From contig NZ_JAJAUZ010000026.1 in NCBI RefSeq assembly GCF_020532645.1, positions 1 through 64,000 of the forward strand: a stretch of DNA of 64,000 nt. The letters run 5' to 3'. The number at the start of each line of letters is the position of its first letter. Position 1 is the stretch's first letter. Below the pieces are notes generated by a model. The model worked only from the letters and a program-made list of their open reading frames with translations, was not told where the DNA came from and ran no database searches. Positions 41,862-50,853 of the stretch are shown here, one piece after another. The DNA is from Streptomyces bambusae. Lineage in GTDB: Bacteria; Actinomycetota; Actinomycetes; Streptomycetales; Streptomycetaceae. The position numbers were made by a program, and so were the translations under genes.

Positions 41862-43072
41862 GCACCGCCGCCGCCCGGCAGGTGCAGACCTGCGAGCTCC
41901 TCGGTCCGGCCCGCGCGCACCATTCCCGCTACCTGCGCGATCTTGAGGCGCTGGTGTCCATCGACTCCGGCTCCTACAGCGCCGACGGCGTCAACAGAGT
42001 CGCCAACTGGGTGGAGAACCGCCTGCTCCTGCTGGGCTTCGCCGTCGAACGGATCCGTTTCGCACCCGAGGGGGCGCGCAGGTGCGGGGACGCGCTGATC
42101 GGCCGCAAGCGCGGCCGCCTCACCGAGGCCGACGGCGGCCGCCGCATCCTCCTCGCCGGCCACATGGACACCGTGTTCGAGGACGGCACAGCGGCCGCCC
42201 GCCCCTTCCGGCTCGACGGCTCCATCGCCACGGGTCCCGGAGTCAGCGACGACAAGGGGGGCCTGCTGGCCGGGCTCGCCGCCCTGGAGGTCCTGCACGG
42301 GCACGGCGCGGACACGTACGAGGAGCTGGTCTTCCTGGCCACTCCGGACGAGGAGATCGGTTCCCCCTCCAGCCGCGGACTGACCGAGAGGACCGCCCGC
42401 GGGATGCACTACGGCCTCGGCCTCGAATGCGCCCGGGAGAACGGTGACCTCGTCATCGCCCGCAAGGGCGTCGCCGACTTCCTGATCACCGTCACCGGGC
42501 GTGCGGCCCACGCCGGCATCGAGCCCGAGCGCGGGGCGAACGCCGCGCTCGCGGCGGCCCACCTGGTCGTGGCCCTCCAGGCCCTCAACGGTCGCTGGGA
42601 CGAGGCCACGGTCAACGTCGGTGTGGTCCGCGCCGGGACCCGGGCCAACATCGTGTGCCCGCAGGCCGAGCTCCGGGTGGAAGTCCGCGCGGCCACCGCA
42701 GCCGGCGTCCGGCGCGTCCGGCAAGCCATCCAGGAAGTCGCCGGACATCCGACCGTGCCAGGGACCACCGTCGGCGTCGAGCAGCTGGACCTCTGCCCGC
42801 CCATGGAGGACACCCCCGCCTCGCGCCGCATGCTCGAAGCAGCGAGGCGCGCCGGCCGGGCCGTGGGCGTGGAATTCGGCGCGGCCGCCACCGGCGGCGT
42901 GGGGGACGCCAACCTGATCGCGGGAGCCGGAGTACCGACCCTGGACGGTCTGGGCCCCGTCGGCGGCGCCGACCACACCCCACAGGAGTGGCTCGACACC
43001 TCCACCGCCCCCGAGCGCATCGCCGTCCTGGCCGCGCTCATCGCCGACCTCGGCGACGCCCGCAACCCGTGA
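41858..43072 (+). CDS. M20-family metallopeptidase
   Basis: A 404-residue M20/ArgE-CPG2-type enzyme starting at GTG 41858, overlapping the ATPase stop. Metal ligands are visible in order: LLAGHMDTVF (His and catalytic Asp), GVSDDKGGLLAGL (bridging Asp), ATPDEEIGSPSS (catalytic Glu and metal Glu), and GGADHTPQEW (last His). The lid domain contains ITVTGRAAHAGIEPERGANA. It cuts amino-acid amides in the cytoplasm. Coupling to the importer suggests it splits the imported dipeptide, possibly the cyanophycin product beta-Asp-Arg; isoaspartyl cleavage is not demonstrated. Confidence 0.87.
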   Translation: MSTAAARQVQTCELLGPARAHHSRYLRDLEALVSIDSGSYSADGVNRVANWVENRLLLLGFAVERIRFAPEGARRCGDALIGRKRGRLTEADGGRRILLAGHMDTVFEDGTAAARPFRLDGSIATGPGVSDDKGGLLAGLAALEVLHGHGADTYEELVFLATPDEEIGSPSSRGLTERTARGMHYGLGLECARENGDLVIARKGVADFLITVTGRAAHAGIEPERGANAALAAAHLVVALQALNGRWDEATVNVGVVRAGTRANIVCPQAELRVEVRAATAAGVRRVRQAIQEVAGHPTVPGTTVGVEQLDLCPPMEDTPASRRMLEAARRAGRAVGVEFGAAATGGVGDANLIAGAGVPTLDGLGPVGGADHTPQEWLDTSTAPERIAVLAALIADLGDARNP

Positions 43073-43081
43073 CCCGGCGCG

Positions 43082-43107
43082 CCCCGCCCCGGCCGCCCGG
43101 GGCGGGG
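43082..43107 (+). terminator. hairpin between peptidase and cyanophycinase genes
   Basis: CCCCGCCCCGG (43082-43092) pairs perfectly with CCGGGGCGGGG (43097-43107) around CCGC, 10 bases after the peptidase stop. It may lower expression of the next gene relative to the importer. Confidence 0.6.
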
Positions 43108-43161
43108 TCCCGCCCGCACACCTGCACGCCCGCACCCCCACCCACGAACCACGGAGGAACC

Positions 43162-44448
43162 ATGCGCGTCCCACCCCGCCCCGCCCGCCGCGCCGTACTG
43201 ACGTGCAGCATCGCCCTCGTCCTCCTCGGCGCGGCACCCGCCGCCCAGGCCGGGCCCGGGCACGCCGGCGGGACCGGCTCACTGGTCCTGATCGGCGGCG
43301 GCCTGAAGGCCGACAACAAGGCCGTCTACGGCGAGATCGTCAAGCGCGCGGGCGGCTCCGCGGCCCGCATCGGCGTCATCACCGCGGCCTCCGTCCCCGA
43401 GAGCCGGGACCCGAACGCCGGCGACCCCGCCACGTGCAGCAACTCGGCCTGCAACGGCGCGTACTACGTCGGCCTGTTCAAGAAGCACGGCGCGTCCGAA
43501 GCCCAGTGGATACCCCTGGACACCGATCACGTCGCCAACTCCGACGACCCCGCCGTCGTCGCGCAGGTCAACTCGATGACCGGGTTCTTCTTCGGCGGCG
43601 GCGACCAGTACCGCTACATCACCACCCTCCTGCGCGGCGACGCCCACGAGGACTCCGCGGTCCTCGCCGCCATCCGGGCAAAGCTCGCCCGCGGAGCCGT
43701 GGTCGCAGGTTCCTCGGCCGGGGCGCAGATCGCCTCCGGGCCCCACATGGTCAGCGGCGGCGAATCCTACGAGGGCCTGCGGGACGGCAGCACCCCCGGC
43801 TACTTCGCGGACCCCGCCCGCCTCGGCCACATCCCCCGAGGCGGGTTCGGATTCCTGACCTCCGGCCTCATCGACACCCACACCGGGGCGTACGGCCGCG
43901 AGGGACGGGCGTACCGCCTCGCCGCCGACACCGGGCACGACCGCGTGTACGCGCTGGAGGAGAACACGGCCCTCATCGTCGACGCCCCCGGCAGCAGGCA
44001 CGAGCGGATGACCGTCCTGGGCCCCCAGGGCGTCGCCGTCCTGGACCTGCGCCGGACACTGGTCCGCTCAGGCGACTCCGGCTGGGGACTGCGCGGGGCC
44101 CGCTACTCCTACCTCACCGACGACGACCGCTACCACCCCCACTCCTGGACCGCCTACCCCGCCACTGACAAGAGGCGGCTGCGCGCCACCGGCACCAGCG
44201 CGGTCCCCGCCAACCACGACGTCTTCCACTCCTCCGCCAACCCGGCGGGCACCCCGTACTCCTTCCGCGACACCGCACGGGCCCTCGGCGCAACGCGCAC
44301 TCAGAACTCGGCGAAGTCCACCACCTTCGAAACGGACCCGCAGTTCACCGTCACCTTCACCAAGGGCGCGGGCTTCAGCGCCTGGAGCGGAGACGGCACC
44401 AGCCCCCAGACACTTCTCGGCCTCCGGATCGACGTCGCACGCAGCTGA
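43162..44448 (+). CDS. secreted cyanophycinase (peptidase S51 family)
   Basis: A 428-residue exported enzyme with GGAGG before ATG 43162 and a signal peptide (RRAVLTCSIALVLLGAAPAA, cut near AQA). The S51 domain is well kept: LVLIGGGLKADNKAVYGEIV, AARIGVITAASVPE, GFFFGGGDQYRYITTLL, then the nucleophile loop VVAGSSAGAQIASG, and HTGAYGREGR. The C-terminal ~130 residues form an added domain. It would cut the Asp-Arg isopeptide polymer cyanophycin outside the cell. It is a closer match to canonical cyanophycinases than the divergent paralogue at 37403. Confidence 0.85.
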   Translation: MRVPPRPARRAVLTCSIALVLLGAAPAAQAGPGHAGGTGSLVLIGGGLKADNKAVYGEIVKRAGGSAARIGVITAASVPESRDPNAGDPATCSNSACNGAYYVGLFKKHGASEAQWIPLDTDHVANSDDPAVVAQVNSMTGFFFGGGDQYRYITTLLRGDAHEDSAVLAAIRAKLARGAVVAGSSAGAQIASGPHMVSGGESYEGLRDGSTPGYFADPARLGHIPRGGFGFLTSGLIDTHTGAYGREGRAYRLAADTGHDRVYALEENTALIVDAPGSRHERMTVLGPQGVAVLDLRRTLVRSGDSGWGLRGARYSYLTDDDRYHPHSWTAYPATDKRRLRATGTSAVPANHDVFHSSANPAGTPYSFRDTARALGATRTQNSAKSTTFETDPQFTVTFTKGAGFSAWSGDGTSPQTLLGLRIDVARS

Positions 44449-44457
44449 CGGCCGGGT

Positions 44458-44481
44458 GGGGCGGCCCGGACCGGCCGCCCC
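44458..44481 (+). terminator. hairpin after cyanophycinase
   Basis: GGGGCGGCC (44458-44466) pairs with GGCCGCCCC (44473-44481) around 6 nt, 10 bases after the stop codon. The remaining gap to 44834 holds no gene apart from the 12-bp repeats. Confidence 0.6.
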
Positions 44482-44711
44482 GCCGCACGGCACTCCTTGG
44501 AGACGTCCGTGGCACCCGGCCTCCTCGCGGACCTCTCCCCCTCGATGCGGGCGGCGGGGGCATCAGGACTGCTCGACACGGACCGGCAGCAGGATTGCAC
44601 TGCCCAGGTCGGTGCAGGCGACTCACCTGGGACCGCTCACCGTCGGCGGCGGGCTTCCAGTGCGTTCGCATCGTCCCGTTCACTGCAGCCTCGCTCGTTG
44701 CTCGTGGACGC

Positions 44712-44741
44712 AACGGGAGACGGAACGGGAGACGGAACGGG
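44712..44741. repeat. 12-bp tandem repeat before RpiR gene
   Basis: Two and a half perfect copies of AACGGGAGACGG lie about 95 bases upstream of the RpiR start. They could be direct-repeat operators or a slippage product. Confidence 0.6.
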
Positions 44742-44834
44742 TCCTTCGCGCTTCGCCCGGCCCGATCCCTGCGGCGCGGCAGGTACTAAGCTCGGCGGAC
44801 GCGGTACGAACCGACCGGAAGGATCCACCCGACG

Positions 44835-45701
44835 ATGAGCGGCACGCTTGCCGACAGCATCCGCGCCACGCTGGGCGACTTCAGCCCGGCTGAACGCAAG
44901 GTCGCCCGCGTACTGCTGGCCGGCTACCCGTCGCCGGTCTTCGAGACCGTCGCCGTGATCGCCGAGCGAGCCGCCGTCTCGACACCCACAGTGCTGCGGT
45001 TCGCGGCGCGCATGGGCTACCGCGGTTTCCCCGACCTCCAGGCCGCGGTCCGCGGGGAACTGGACGCCCGCAGCGCCTCCCCCATCACCCTCTACGAAGC
45101 CGCCGGCCTTGGCCAGTCAGACGACAGGCAGGGCGGTGCCGGGATCCTGGAGCGCGCCGCCACCGTGTTCGCGCCGGCGCTGACCCAGACGCTCGCAGAG
45201 ATCCCTCCGCACGACTTCGAGCGCGCGGTGGAGCTGCTGGCCGACCGCAAGCGCCGTGTCACGCTCGCCGGCGGGCGGTTCACCCATCTGTTGGCGCAGT
45301 ACCTCGGCCTGCACCTGATGCAACTGCGGGAAGAAGTCCGCCTCCTGCCGGACCGGCCAGTCGAACGCACCGCGGCGCTTGCCCAGTTGACCCGTCGCGA
45401 CGTCGTGGTGCTGTTCGACTACCGCCGCTACGAAGCGGACAAGACCGCTATCGCCCAGCTCGCCGGTGAGGCTGGGGGCAGGTCCGTGTTGTTCACGGAT
45501 CCCTGGCTCTCCCCCGCGGCAGCCCACGCGGACGTGGTCCTGCCCGCGCAGGTGGGGACCATGGCCCCGTACGACAGCCTCGCGCCCACGATGGCCGTCA
45601 TCGAGGCGGTCATCGCGGGAGTCATCGAAGCACTCGGCCCCGAAGGGCACCGCCATCTGAGTCGCAACGAGGACACCGCCCGCCGCGTGGGCCTCATCTG
45701 A
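44835..45701 (+). CDS. RpiR/MurR-family transcriptional regulator
   Basis: A 288-residue regulator. The N-terminal ~75 residues are the RpiR helix-turn-helix: LGDFSPAERKVARVLLAGYP, AERAAVSTPTVLRFAARMGY, GFPDLQAAVRGEL. Residues ~120-270 form the SIS domain (VTLAGGRFTHLLAQYLGLHL, VVLFDYRRYEADKTAIAQLA, SVLFTDPWLSPAA) that binds phosphosugars in relatives. Here the ligand is unknown; SIS-domain RpiR proteins also control amino-acid and cyanophycin-type loci. It lies downstream of the scavenging genes on the same strand and most likely controls them (inference). Confidence 0.87.
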   Translation: MSGTLADSIRATLGDFSPAERKVARVLLAGYPSPVFETVAVIAERAAVSTPTVLRFAARMGYRGFPDLQAAVRGELDARSASPITLYEAAGLGQSDDRQGGAGILERAATVFAPALTQTLAEIPPHDFERAVELLADRKRRVTLAGGRFTHLLAQYLGLHLMQLREEVRLLPDRPVERTAALAQLTRRDVVVLFDYRRYEADKTAIAQLAGEAGGRSVLFTDPWLSPAAAHADVVLPAQVGTMAPYDSLAPTMAVIEAVIAGVIEALGPEGHRHLSRNEDTARRVGLI

Positions 45702-46991
45702 ACCGGCGGGGCGGCCGGCTCCCCCTTGCACGGTTGGTCCGACTTCAACCCCCTCCACTGCCCGGTGAAGCCCCCGCAAGTCGATGCCTTGACTTCGGGC
45801 CGCGCACAACAGGGAGGACCGACCAGCACGAGTACGGAGCGCACGCTGTCGCCCCCGAGACCGACCTTGCCCGCATCGCAGGCGGCTCGTACCCGGCCCG
45901 CGCCCCATGCACTCAGTCGGTGTGCACGTACGCGGACCGGATGGCGTCCACCCCGCGCTGCTTGCCGGGGCGTCATCTACGAGCAGGAACCCGATGTCCT
46001 GTACCGACCCGACCCGGAGGGCATGCGGGCGAAGCCCGTGGTCGGCCGGACCGACGAGGGGTCAGGGGGTGAACTCGGAGCGGCGTGCCGCGACTCGCCT
46101 GCTGCGGTGAGCGGGGGTCTTCACCCGCCCGCTCAAGCTCCTGGGCATCAACCGACCAGCACCATGGCAAGATCACCAGGACTTTGAATCAGTCCGGTCA
46201 GGAGCTCTTGCGGTGGCGAAGCTTCATGGAGCTCTTGACGGTGTCCATCAGCGAACCGACCGGCTTCTCTCCCTGCGACCCGCAACTGCGACCTGCGCCA
46301 GTCACTCTCGTACTCACCGTAGTTGGCCATCGTGACTCCCTCGTAGTCGTCCATGGCCTCCTGGGAGCTGCCGGCCTGTAGGCCTGCCGGGGGCACCGAG
46401 ACCCCCAGGCGGACCCGATCGCCGCCACTGCCGGCTTCGGGCTCGCACAGTGAATCCCACGCAAGGCCGCCGAAGCGTCTTGAGACCAGGCTGCCCTTGA
46501 CGGTCCACGCCATGCCCAGCTCGAACGTAACCGGCAGCTCACATCCCCTCCCCGCGCCAATGGGGCCGGCGGCACTGACGGCATCCACGCGCTTCGGCCC
46601 CTCGTCGACGTCGTCCGTGACATCCGGGCCGGCCAGGCAACCGTGGACCAGACCGCTGACCACATCCTGACGCACCCGCGAGACCGGCTGCGCAATCACA
46701 GATCTGACCTCCCACGACGTCTCTCCGCTGCGAATCGCCCTCGTTTCCGGCTGAGCTCTGCTCGCGGAAAATGCCGCTTGCGCGCTTCCGCCGAAGACGC
46801 CGCCGGCGGGAGCGACTGGGACGTGCCGGTGGACTCGACCACGGTGCGGGCCCGCCAACACGCCGCCGGCGCAAGTAGGCAGCGGCCGCGGCAGCCCCTC
46901 AAGCGAGGGCGGGCCGGGAACCGATCGGTCCGGTCCGGTGTTGCGGAAACTGATCCCCCGGCCCGGGGAGCTGGCCGGCGTCGTAGTACGA
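45702..46991. other. long gap with possible gene remnants
   Basis: No intact gene can be supported. On the minus strand, a frame reading CELPVTFELGMAWTVKGSLV and RRFGGLAWDSLCEPE, then MANYGEYESDWRRSQLRVAG, has natural-looking composition. A parallel frame ends SLMDTVKSSMKLRHRKSS at 46198. These may be decayed pieces of one or two hypothetical genes. The segment 45702-46147 shows nothing recognisable. Confidence 0.4.
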
Positions 46992-47034
46992 TGTCATCCA
47001 ATGGATGACGGTAGGGATGTCGTCCATCTGATGA
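46992..47034 (+). promoter_or_regulatory. twin palindromic operators before HSP18-type gene
   Basis: GTCATCCAATGGATGAC (46992-47008) is a near-perfect 17-bp palindrome. GTCGTCCATCTGATGAC (47018-47034) is a weaker copy 26 bp downstream, immediately before the ribosome site. The position suits a repressor that controls the regulator gene, and possibly htpG. Confidence 0.6.
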
Positions 47035-47053
47035 CCAACTGAGGGAGGTGTCC

Positions 47054-47704
47054 GTGACCGCAGCCGATCGGCCGTCCGCGGGCGGTGCCGACGCCCAACG
47101 CCCGGCGTCCTTTTTCGCCGCCGCGGCGGCTCTTGCCGCGATGAACGATGCGCTGCGCCAGGGCCGGCACCAGGCCCCCGATGCCGCCGGACCGGGCCCC
47201 GAGCAGGCGCTGGCCTCCTTGATGCTGCTGCGGGAAGTGCGCGAACAGCTCGCAGGCTGGGAGACCGGCCTGATCGAAACCGCCCGCGACGCGGGCGCCA
47301 GCTGGGCGGACCTGGCCCGCCCCCTCGGCGTCGCCAGCCGACAGGCCGCCGAACGCCGGTACCTGCGGGGCCGCCCGGGCGCCGTCGGCACCACCGGGGA
47401 ACAGCGGGTGACGGCCACGCGCCGGGCCCGGGCCACCCAACGGGCCACGGCCACCTGGGCCCGCGCCAACGCCGCCGACCTGCGCCGCCTCGCCGGGCAG
47501 CTCACCGCACTCCCCCACCTCGGGCCCGAAGCACACCCGGCGCAGGCCGCCCTGCACGCCGCCCTCGGCTCCACCGACGCAGCCGGGCTCACCGAGCCCC
47601 TGACCTCCATGCGCCCCTACCTCGATGCCCGGCACACCGATCTCGTCGAGTGCCTGGACGCCCTCGAAGCCCGGCGCGCGACGGCCGTCGCCGCCGACGA
47701 CTGA
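47054..47704 (+). CDS. HSP18-type transcriptional regulator
   Basis: A 216-residue protein, GTG start with GAGGGAGG just upstream. It belongs to the actinobacterial group annotated as HSP18 transcriptional regulators. LLREVREQLAGWETGLIETA leads into a helix-turn-helix, ARDAGASWADLARPLGVASR, then QAAERRYLRGR. A basic, Ala/Arg-rich helical region (RRARATQRATATWARANAAD) and a helical tail (ASMR-like) follow. It lies 129 bases before htpG on the same strand. The twin palindromes in its leader suggest autoregulation (inference). Confidence 0.75.
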   Translation: MTAADRPSAGGADAQRPASFFAAAAALAAMNDALRQGRHQAPDAAGPGPEQALASLMLLREVREQLAGWETGLIETARDAGASWADLARPLGVASRQAAERRYLRGRPGAVGTTGEQRVTATRRARATQRATATWARANAADLRRLAGQLTALPHLGPEAHPAQAALHAALGSTDAAGLTEPLTSMRPYLDARHTDLVECLDALEARRATAVAADD

Positions 47705-47833
47705 CCTCCGCCACAGGGCGCCGCACCCCTGCGGGCGCAGTGCGACCCGCCCCGAACCACGCCGGTGCAGGACAACGATCCGCCTCGGCCCGACTCCCCT
47801 CCGTACACGACGTTCCCACAGCAGGAGACTTAC

Positions 47834-49753
47834 ATGGCCACCAGTGTCGAGACGCTCGAATTCCAGGCAGAGACCCGCCAGTTGCTTCACCTGGTGATCC
47901 ACTCGATCTACTCGAACAAGGACATCTTCCTGCGCGAGCTGATCTCGAACGCCTCCGACGCACTGGACAAGCTGCGTCTGGAATCGCTGACCGACTCCGG
48001 CCTCTCCGAAACCGACACCGCCGACCTGCACATCTCGTTGGAGGTCGACAAGGAGAACCGCACCCTGACGGTCCGTGACAACGGGATCGGCATGACCCGG
48101 GACGACCTCGTGGAGCTGATCGGCACGATCGCCAAGTCCGGCACCGCCGGCCTGCTGGAGAAGATCAAGGAGTCAAAGGACGCCGCCACTGCCGAAAGCC
48201 TGATCGGGCAGTTCGGCGTCGGCTTCTACTCCGCCTTCATGGTCGCCGACAAGGTCACCCTGCACACCCGGCGGGCCGGCACGGAATCCGGTACCCGGTG
48301 GGAGTCCGACGGAGCAGGCGCCTACACCCTCCAGCCCGCAGAAGGCCTGCCCGTGGGCACCTCCGTCACCTTGCACCTCAAGCCCGCCGACAGCGAGGAC
48401 GGGCTCGCCGACTACCTTTCCGAGTGGAAGATCCGCCAGATCGTCAAGCGGTACTCCGACTTCATCCGCTGGCCGATCCGGATGGCCACCGAGCGCACGG
48501 ACGCCGAAGGCGAGACCACCCGCGAGGTCGACACGCTCAACTCGATGAAGGCGCTGTGGGCCCGGCCGCGCGCCGAGGTGACGCAGGACGAGTACGACGA
48601 GTTCTACCAGCAGATCAGCCACGACTGGACGGCCCCGGCCGAGACCATCCACATGCGCGCAGAGGGCACCTTCGAGTACGAGGCGCTGCTGTTCATCCCC
48701 GCCCAGGCGCCCTTCGACCTGTTCTCCCGCGAGACCAAGCGCGGCGTGCAGCTGTACGTCAAGCGCGTGTTCATCATGGACGACTGCGAAGCGCTCATGC
48801 CGGACTACCTGCGCTTCGTCAAGGGCGTCGTGGACGCCCACGACCTGTCGCTGAACGTGTCCCGCGAGATCCTCCAGCACGACCGCCAGATCCAGGGCGT
48901 GCGCCGGCGCCTGGTCAAGAAGGTCCTCGGCGCCCTCAAGGACATGCAGTCCAAGGACGCCGAGCGCTACGCGAAGGTGTGGGACCAGTTCGGCCGGGTC
49001 CTGAAGGAGGGCCTGGTCGAGGACCCGGACAACACCGAGGCCCTGCTCGGGCTGGTGTCGGTCGCCTCCACTCACGACCCGGAGAAGACGACCACGCTGC
49101 GCGAGTACGTCGAGCGCATGAAGGACGGCCAGGACACCGTCTACTACCTGACCGGCGAGACGCGCGCGATGGTGGAGAACTCCCCGCACATGGAGGCCTT
49201 CGCCGCCAAGGGGTACGAGGTCCTGATCCTCACCGACCCCATCGACGAGGTGTGGGCGGACCGGGTCCCGGAGTTCGCCGGCCACCGCCTGCAGTCCATC
49301 GCCAAGGGCCAGGTCGACCTCGACGAGTCCGCCGACGGCGACCAGGAGGCCGACCCCGAAAAGGCCCGCCGCGAGGAGGACTTCGCCGCCCTGCTGGCAT
49401 GGCTGAGCACCACCCTGTCGGAGCAGGTCAAGCAGGTCCGCCTGTCCTCGCGCCTGACGACCTCGGCGGCGTGCATCGTCGGCGAGTCCCACGACCTGAC
49501 GCCGACCCTGGAGAAGATGTACCGGGCGATGGGCCAGCAGGTGCCCCCTGTCAAGCGGACCCTGGAGCTCAACCCCGCACACCCGCTCGTCACCGCCCTC
49601 CGCACCGCACACGACGCGGGCGCCGACGATCCCGCGCTGGCGGAGATCGCCGAGCTGGTCTACGGCAGCGCGCTGCTCGCCGAGGGCGGCGACCTGCCCG
49701 ACCCGGCCCGCTTCACCCGGCTGCTGACCGACCGCCTCACGCGCACTCTGTAA
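47834..49753 (+). CDS. htpG: molecular chaperone HtpG (Hsp90)
   Basis: A 639-residue cytoplasmic Hsp90. The N-terminal GHKL ATPase domain shows FLRELISNASDALDKLR, TVRDNGIGMTRDDLVELIGT, and GQFGVGFYSAFMVADKVTLH. The middle domain has FIPAQAPFDLFSRETKRGVQ with LYVKRVFIMDDCEALMPDYL and the catalytic loop NVSREILQHDRQIQ. The C-terminal dimerisation domain ends in TRLLTDRLTRTL. Length and order are normal. A CAGGAGA ribosome site precedes ATG 47834. Genes for HtpG are scattered in actinobacteria; the neighbouring HSP18-type regulator suggests stress control. Confidence 0.96.
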   Translation: MATSVETLEFQAETRQLLHLVIHSIYSNKDIFLRELISNASDALDKLRLESLTDSGLSETDTADLHISLEVDKENRTLTVRDNGIGMTRDDLVELIGTIAKSGTAGLLEKIKESKDAATAESLIGQFGVGFYSAFMVADKVTLHTRRAGTESGTRWESDGAGAYTLQPAEGLPVGTSVTLHLKPADSEDGLADYLSEWKIRQIVKRYSDFIRWPIRMATERTDAEGETTREVDTLNSMKALWARPRAEVTQDEYDEFYQQISHDWTAPAETIHMRAEGTFEYEALLFIPAQAPFDLFSRETKRGVQLYVKRVFIMDDCEALMPDYLRFVKGVVDAHDLSLNVSREILQHDRQIQGVRRRLVKKVLGALKDMQSKDAERYAKVWDQFGRVLKEGLVEDPDNTEALLGLVSVASTHDPEKTTTLREYVERMKDGQDTVYYLTGETRAMVENSPHMEAFAAKGYEVLILTDPIDEVWADRVPEFAGHRLQSIAKGQVDLDESADGDQEADPEKARREEDFAALLAWLSTTLSEQVKQVRLSSRLTTSAACIVGESHDLTPTLEKMYRAMGQQVPPVKRTLELNPAHPLVTALRTAHDAGADDPALAEIAELVYGSALLAEGGDLPDPARFTRLLTDRLTRTL

Positions 49754-49770
49754 CCGGTACCTGCGGTGGG

Positions 49771-49796
49771 GGTGGGGGTCGGAGCCGACCCCCACC
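49771..49796 (+). terminator. terminator hairpin after htpG
   Basis: GGTGGGGGTCGG (49771-49782) pairs perfectly with CCGACCCCCACC (49785-49796), 17 bases after the htpG stop. The following stretch to 50249 has no recognisable gene. Confidence 0.75.
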
Positions 49797-50249
49797 CCTC
49801 CGAGGTGCCGCCGGCCTGGCGGCCGCCCGTTCGTTCTGTGCCTGGCTTTACGCCTCGGCATCGAAGCCGGGCGCGCAGGGCCGAGGGCCGTGCATGGCCA
49901 TCGCTGACGAGCGTACGCCGCCTCGCCGACAGCCGGGGTACCGCTGCCGCCCGCAGGTCACGACGGCGCCGTGGCCGTGACACTGCCGGGTGAGGTCCAG
50001 GGGCGAGCCCGACGCCTTCCGTGACCGGATCGGCGGAGTCCTGCCGTCTCGGCCGGGACCGCGGCGGCCGCCGGCAACAGAAGTTGGGGTACGTCCCGGA
50101 CGTCCCGCTTCGTGATTCGGGGGCACGTACATGTGTCCTGTGGGCCCTTGTCGGGTCGGGCCACGGGCAATATGGTGCGCTCGCGTCCGCACGTCCGCCC
50201 ACACGGCCAGTTCTTCATCCCCTCTCCCCGTCGAAGGGACGCGTCCGTC

Positions 50250-50675
50250 ATGCGCAAGAAGGTCATCTCGCTGCTCTCCGTGTTCGGTACGGCCGCCGGA
50301 CTGCTCATGGTGTCGGCCGGCCCGGCGGCAGCCAGCCCGGCATGCACCATGCACGGCTTCATCGGGGCCTACCAGGGGACCATCGTCGACATCCCGATCG
50401 CGTCCGGCGGGACGCACTGCCACCTTCAGCAGGGCTACGCCAACGAGGCAGTGCGGGTGCTCCAGAAGTCCATCGTCCGGTGCTACGGCATCAGCATCCA
50501 GACCGACGGACAGTTCGGGCCGCGTACGAAGGCCGCCCTGATCGAGGTCCAGCGGCGCGAGCGCATCAACCAGGACGGCGGATACGGGCCGCAGACCCGC
50601 GACGCCATGTACCACACGGTGGCGGCGTGGGAGGAGCAGCAGCCGATCGGCTGCAGGCGGCTCAATCGGCCGTAG
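50250..50675 (+). CDS. secreted peptidoglycan-binding-domain protein
   Basis: A 141-residue exported protein from ATG 50250. The signal peptide KKVISLLSVFGTAAGLLMVS ends at AAA. The mature part is one peptidoglycan-binding-like domain: EAVRVLQKSIVRCYGISIQT, DGQFGPRTKAALIEVQRRER, QDGGYGPQTRDAMYH. Four Cys residues may form disulfides. No catalytic domain is present, so it binds the wall or acts as an inhibitor or adaptor. Confidence 0.8.
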   Translation: MRKKVISLLSVFGTAAGLLMVSAGPAAASPACTMHGFIGAYQGTIVDIPIASGGTHCHLQQGYANEAVRVLQKSIVRCYGISIQTDGQFGPRTKAALIEVQRRERINQDGGYGPQTRDAMYHTVAAWEEQQPIGCRRLNRP

Positions 50676-50806
50676 CCGGTGTCGGCCCGGCGTTCGAGGT
50701 GAACCCCACCGGCGCGAGCACGTACAACTTCGGCAACAGGGTCTCCTGGATCTCGGTCGGCTTCGCAGGCCCGAGCTCCCGAGAGGCCCTGCCCGACACC
50801 GGAGCT

Positions 50807-50847
50807 CTCCCGGGATCCGGGCCCGGCAGGGTTTCGGATCCCGGGAG
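50807..50847. terminator. bidirectional terminator hairpin
   Basis: CTCCCGGGATCCG (50807-50819) pairs with CGGATCCCGGGAG (50835-50847) around 15 nt. It lies between the convergent peptidoglycan-binding and SGNH genes. Between 50690 and 50770 a short stretch reads STYNFGNRVSWISVGF, perhaps a relic of an I36-type inhibitor gene. Confidence 0.7.
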
Positions 50848-50853
50848 TGGCCG

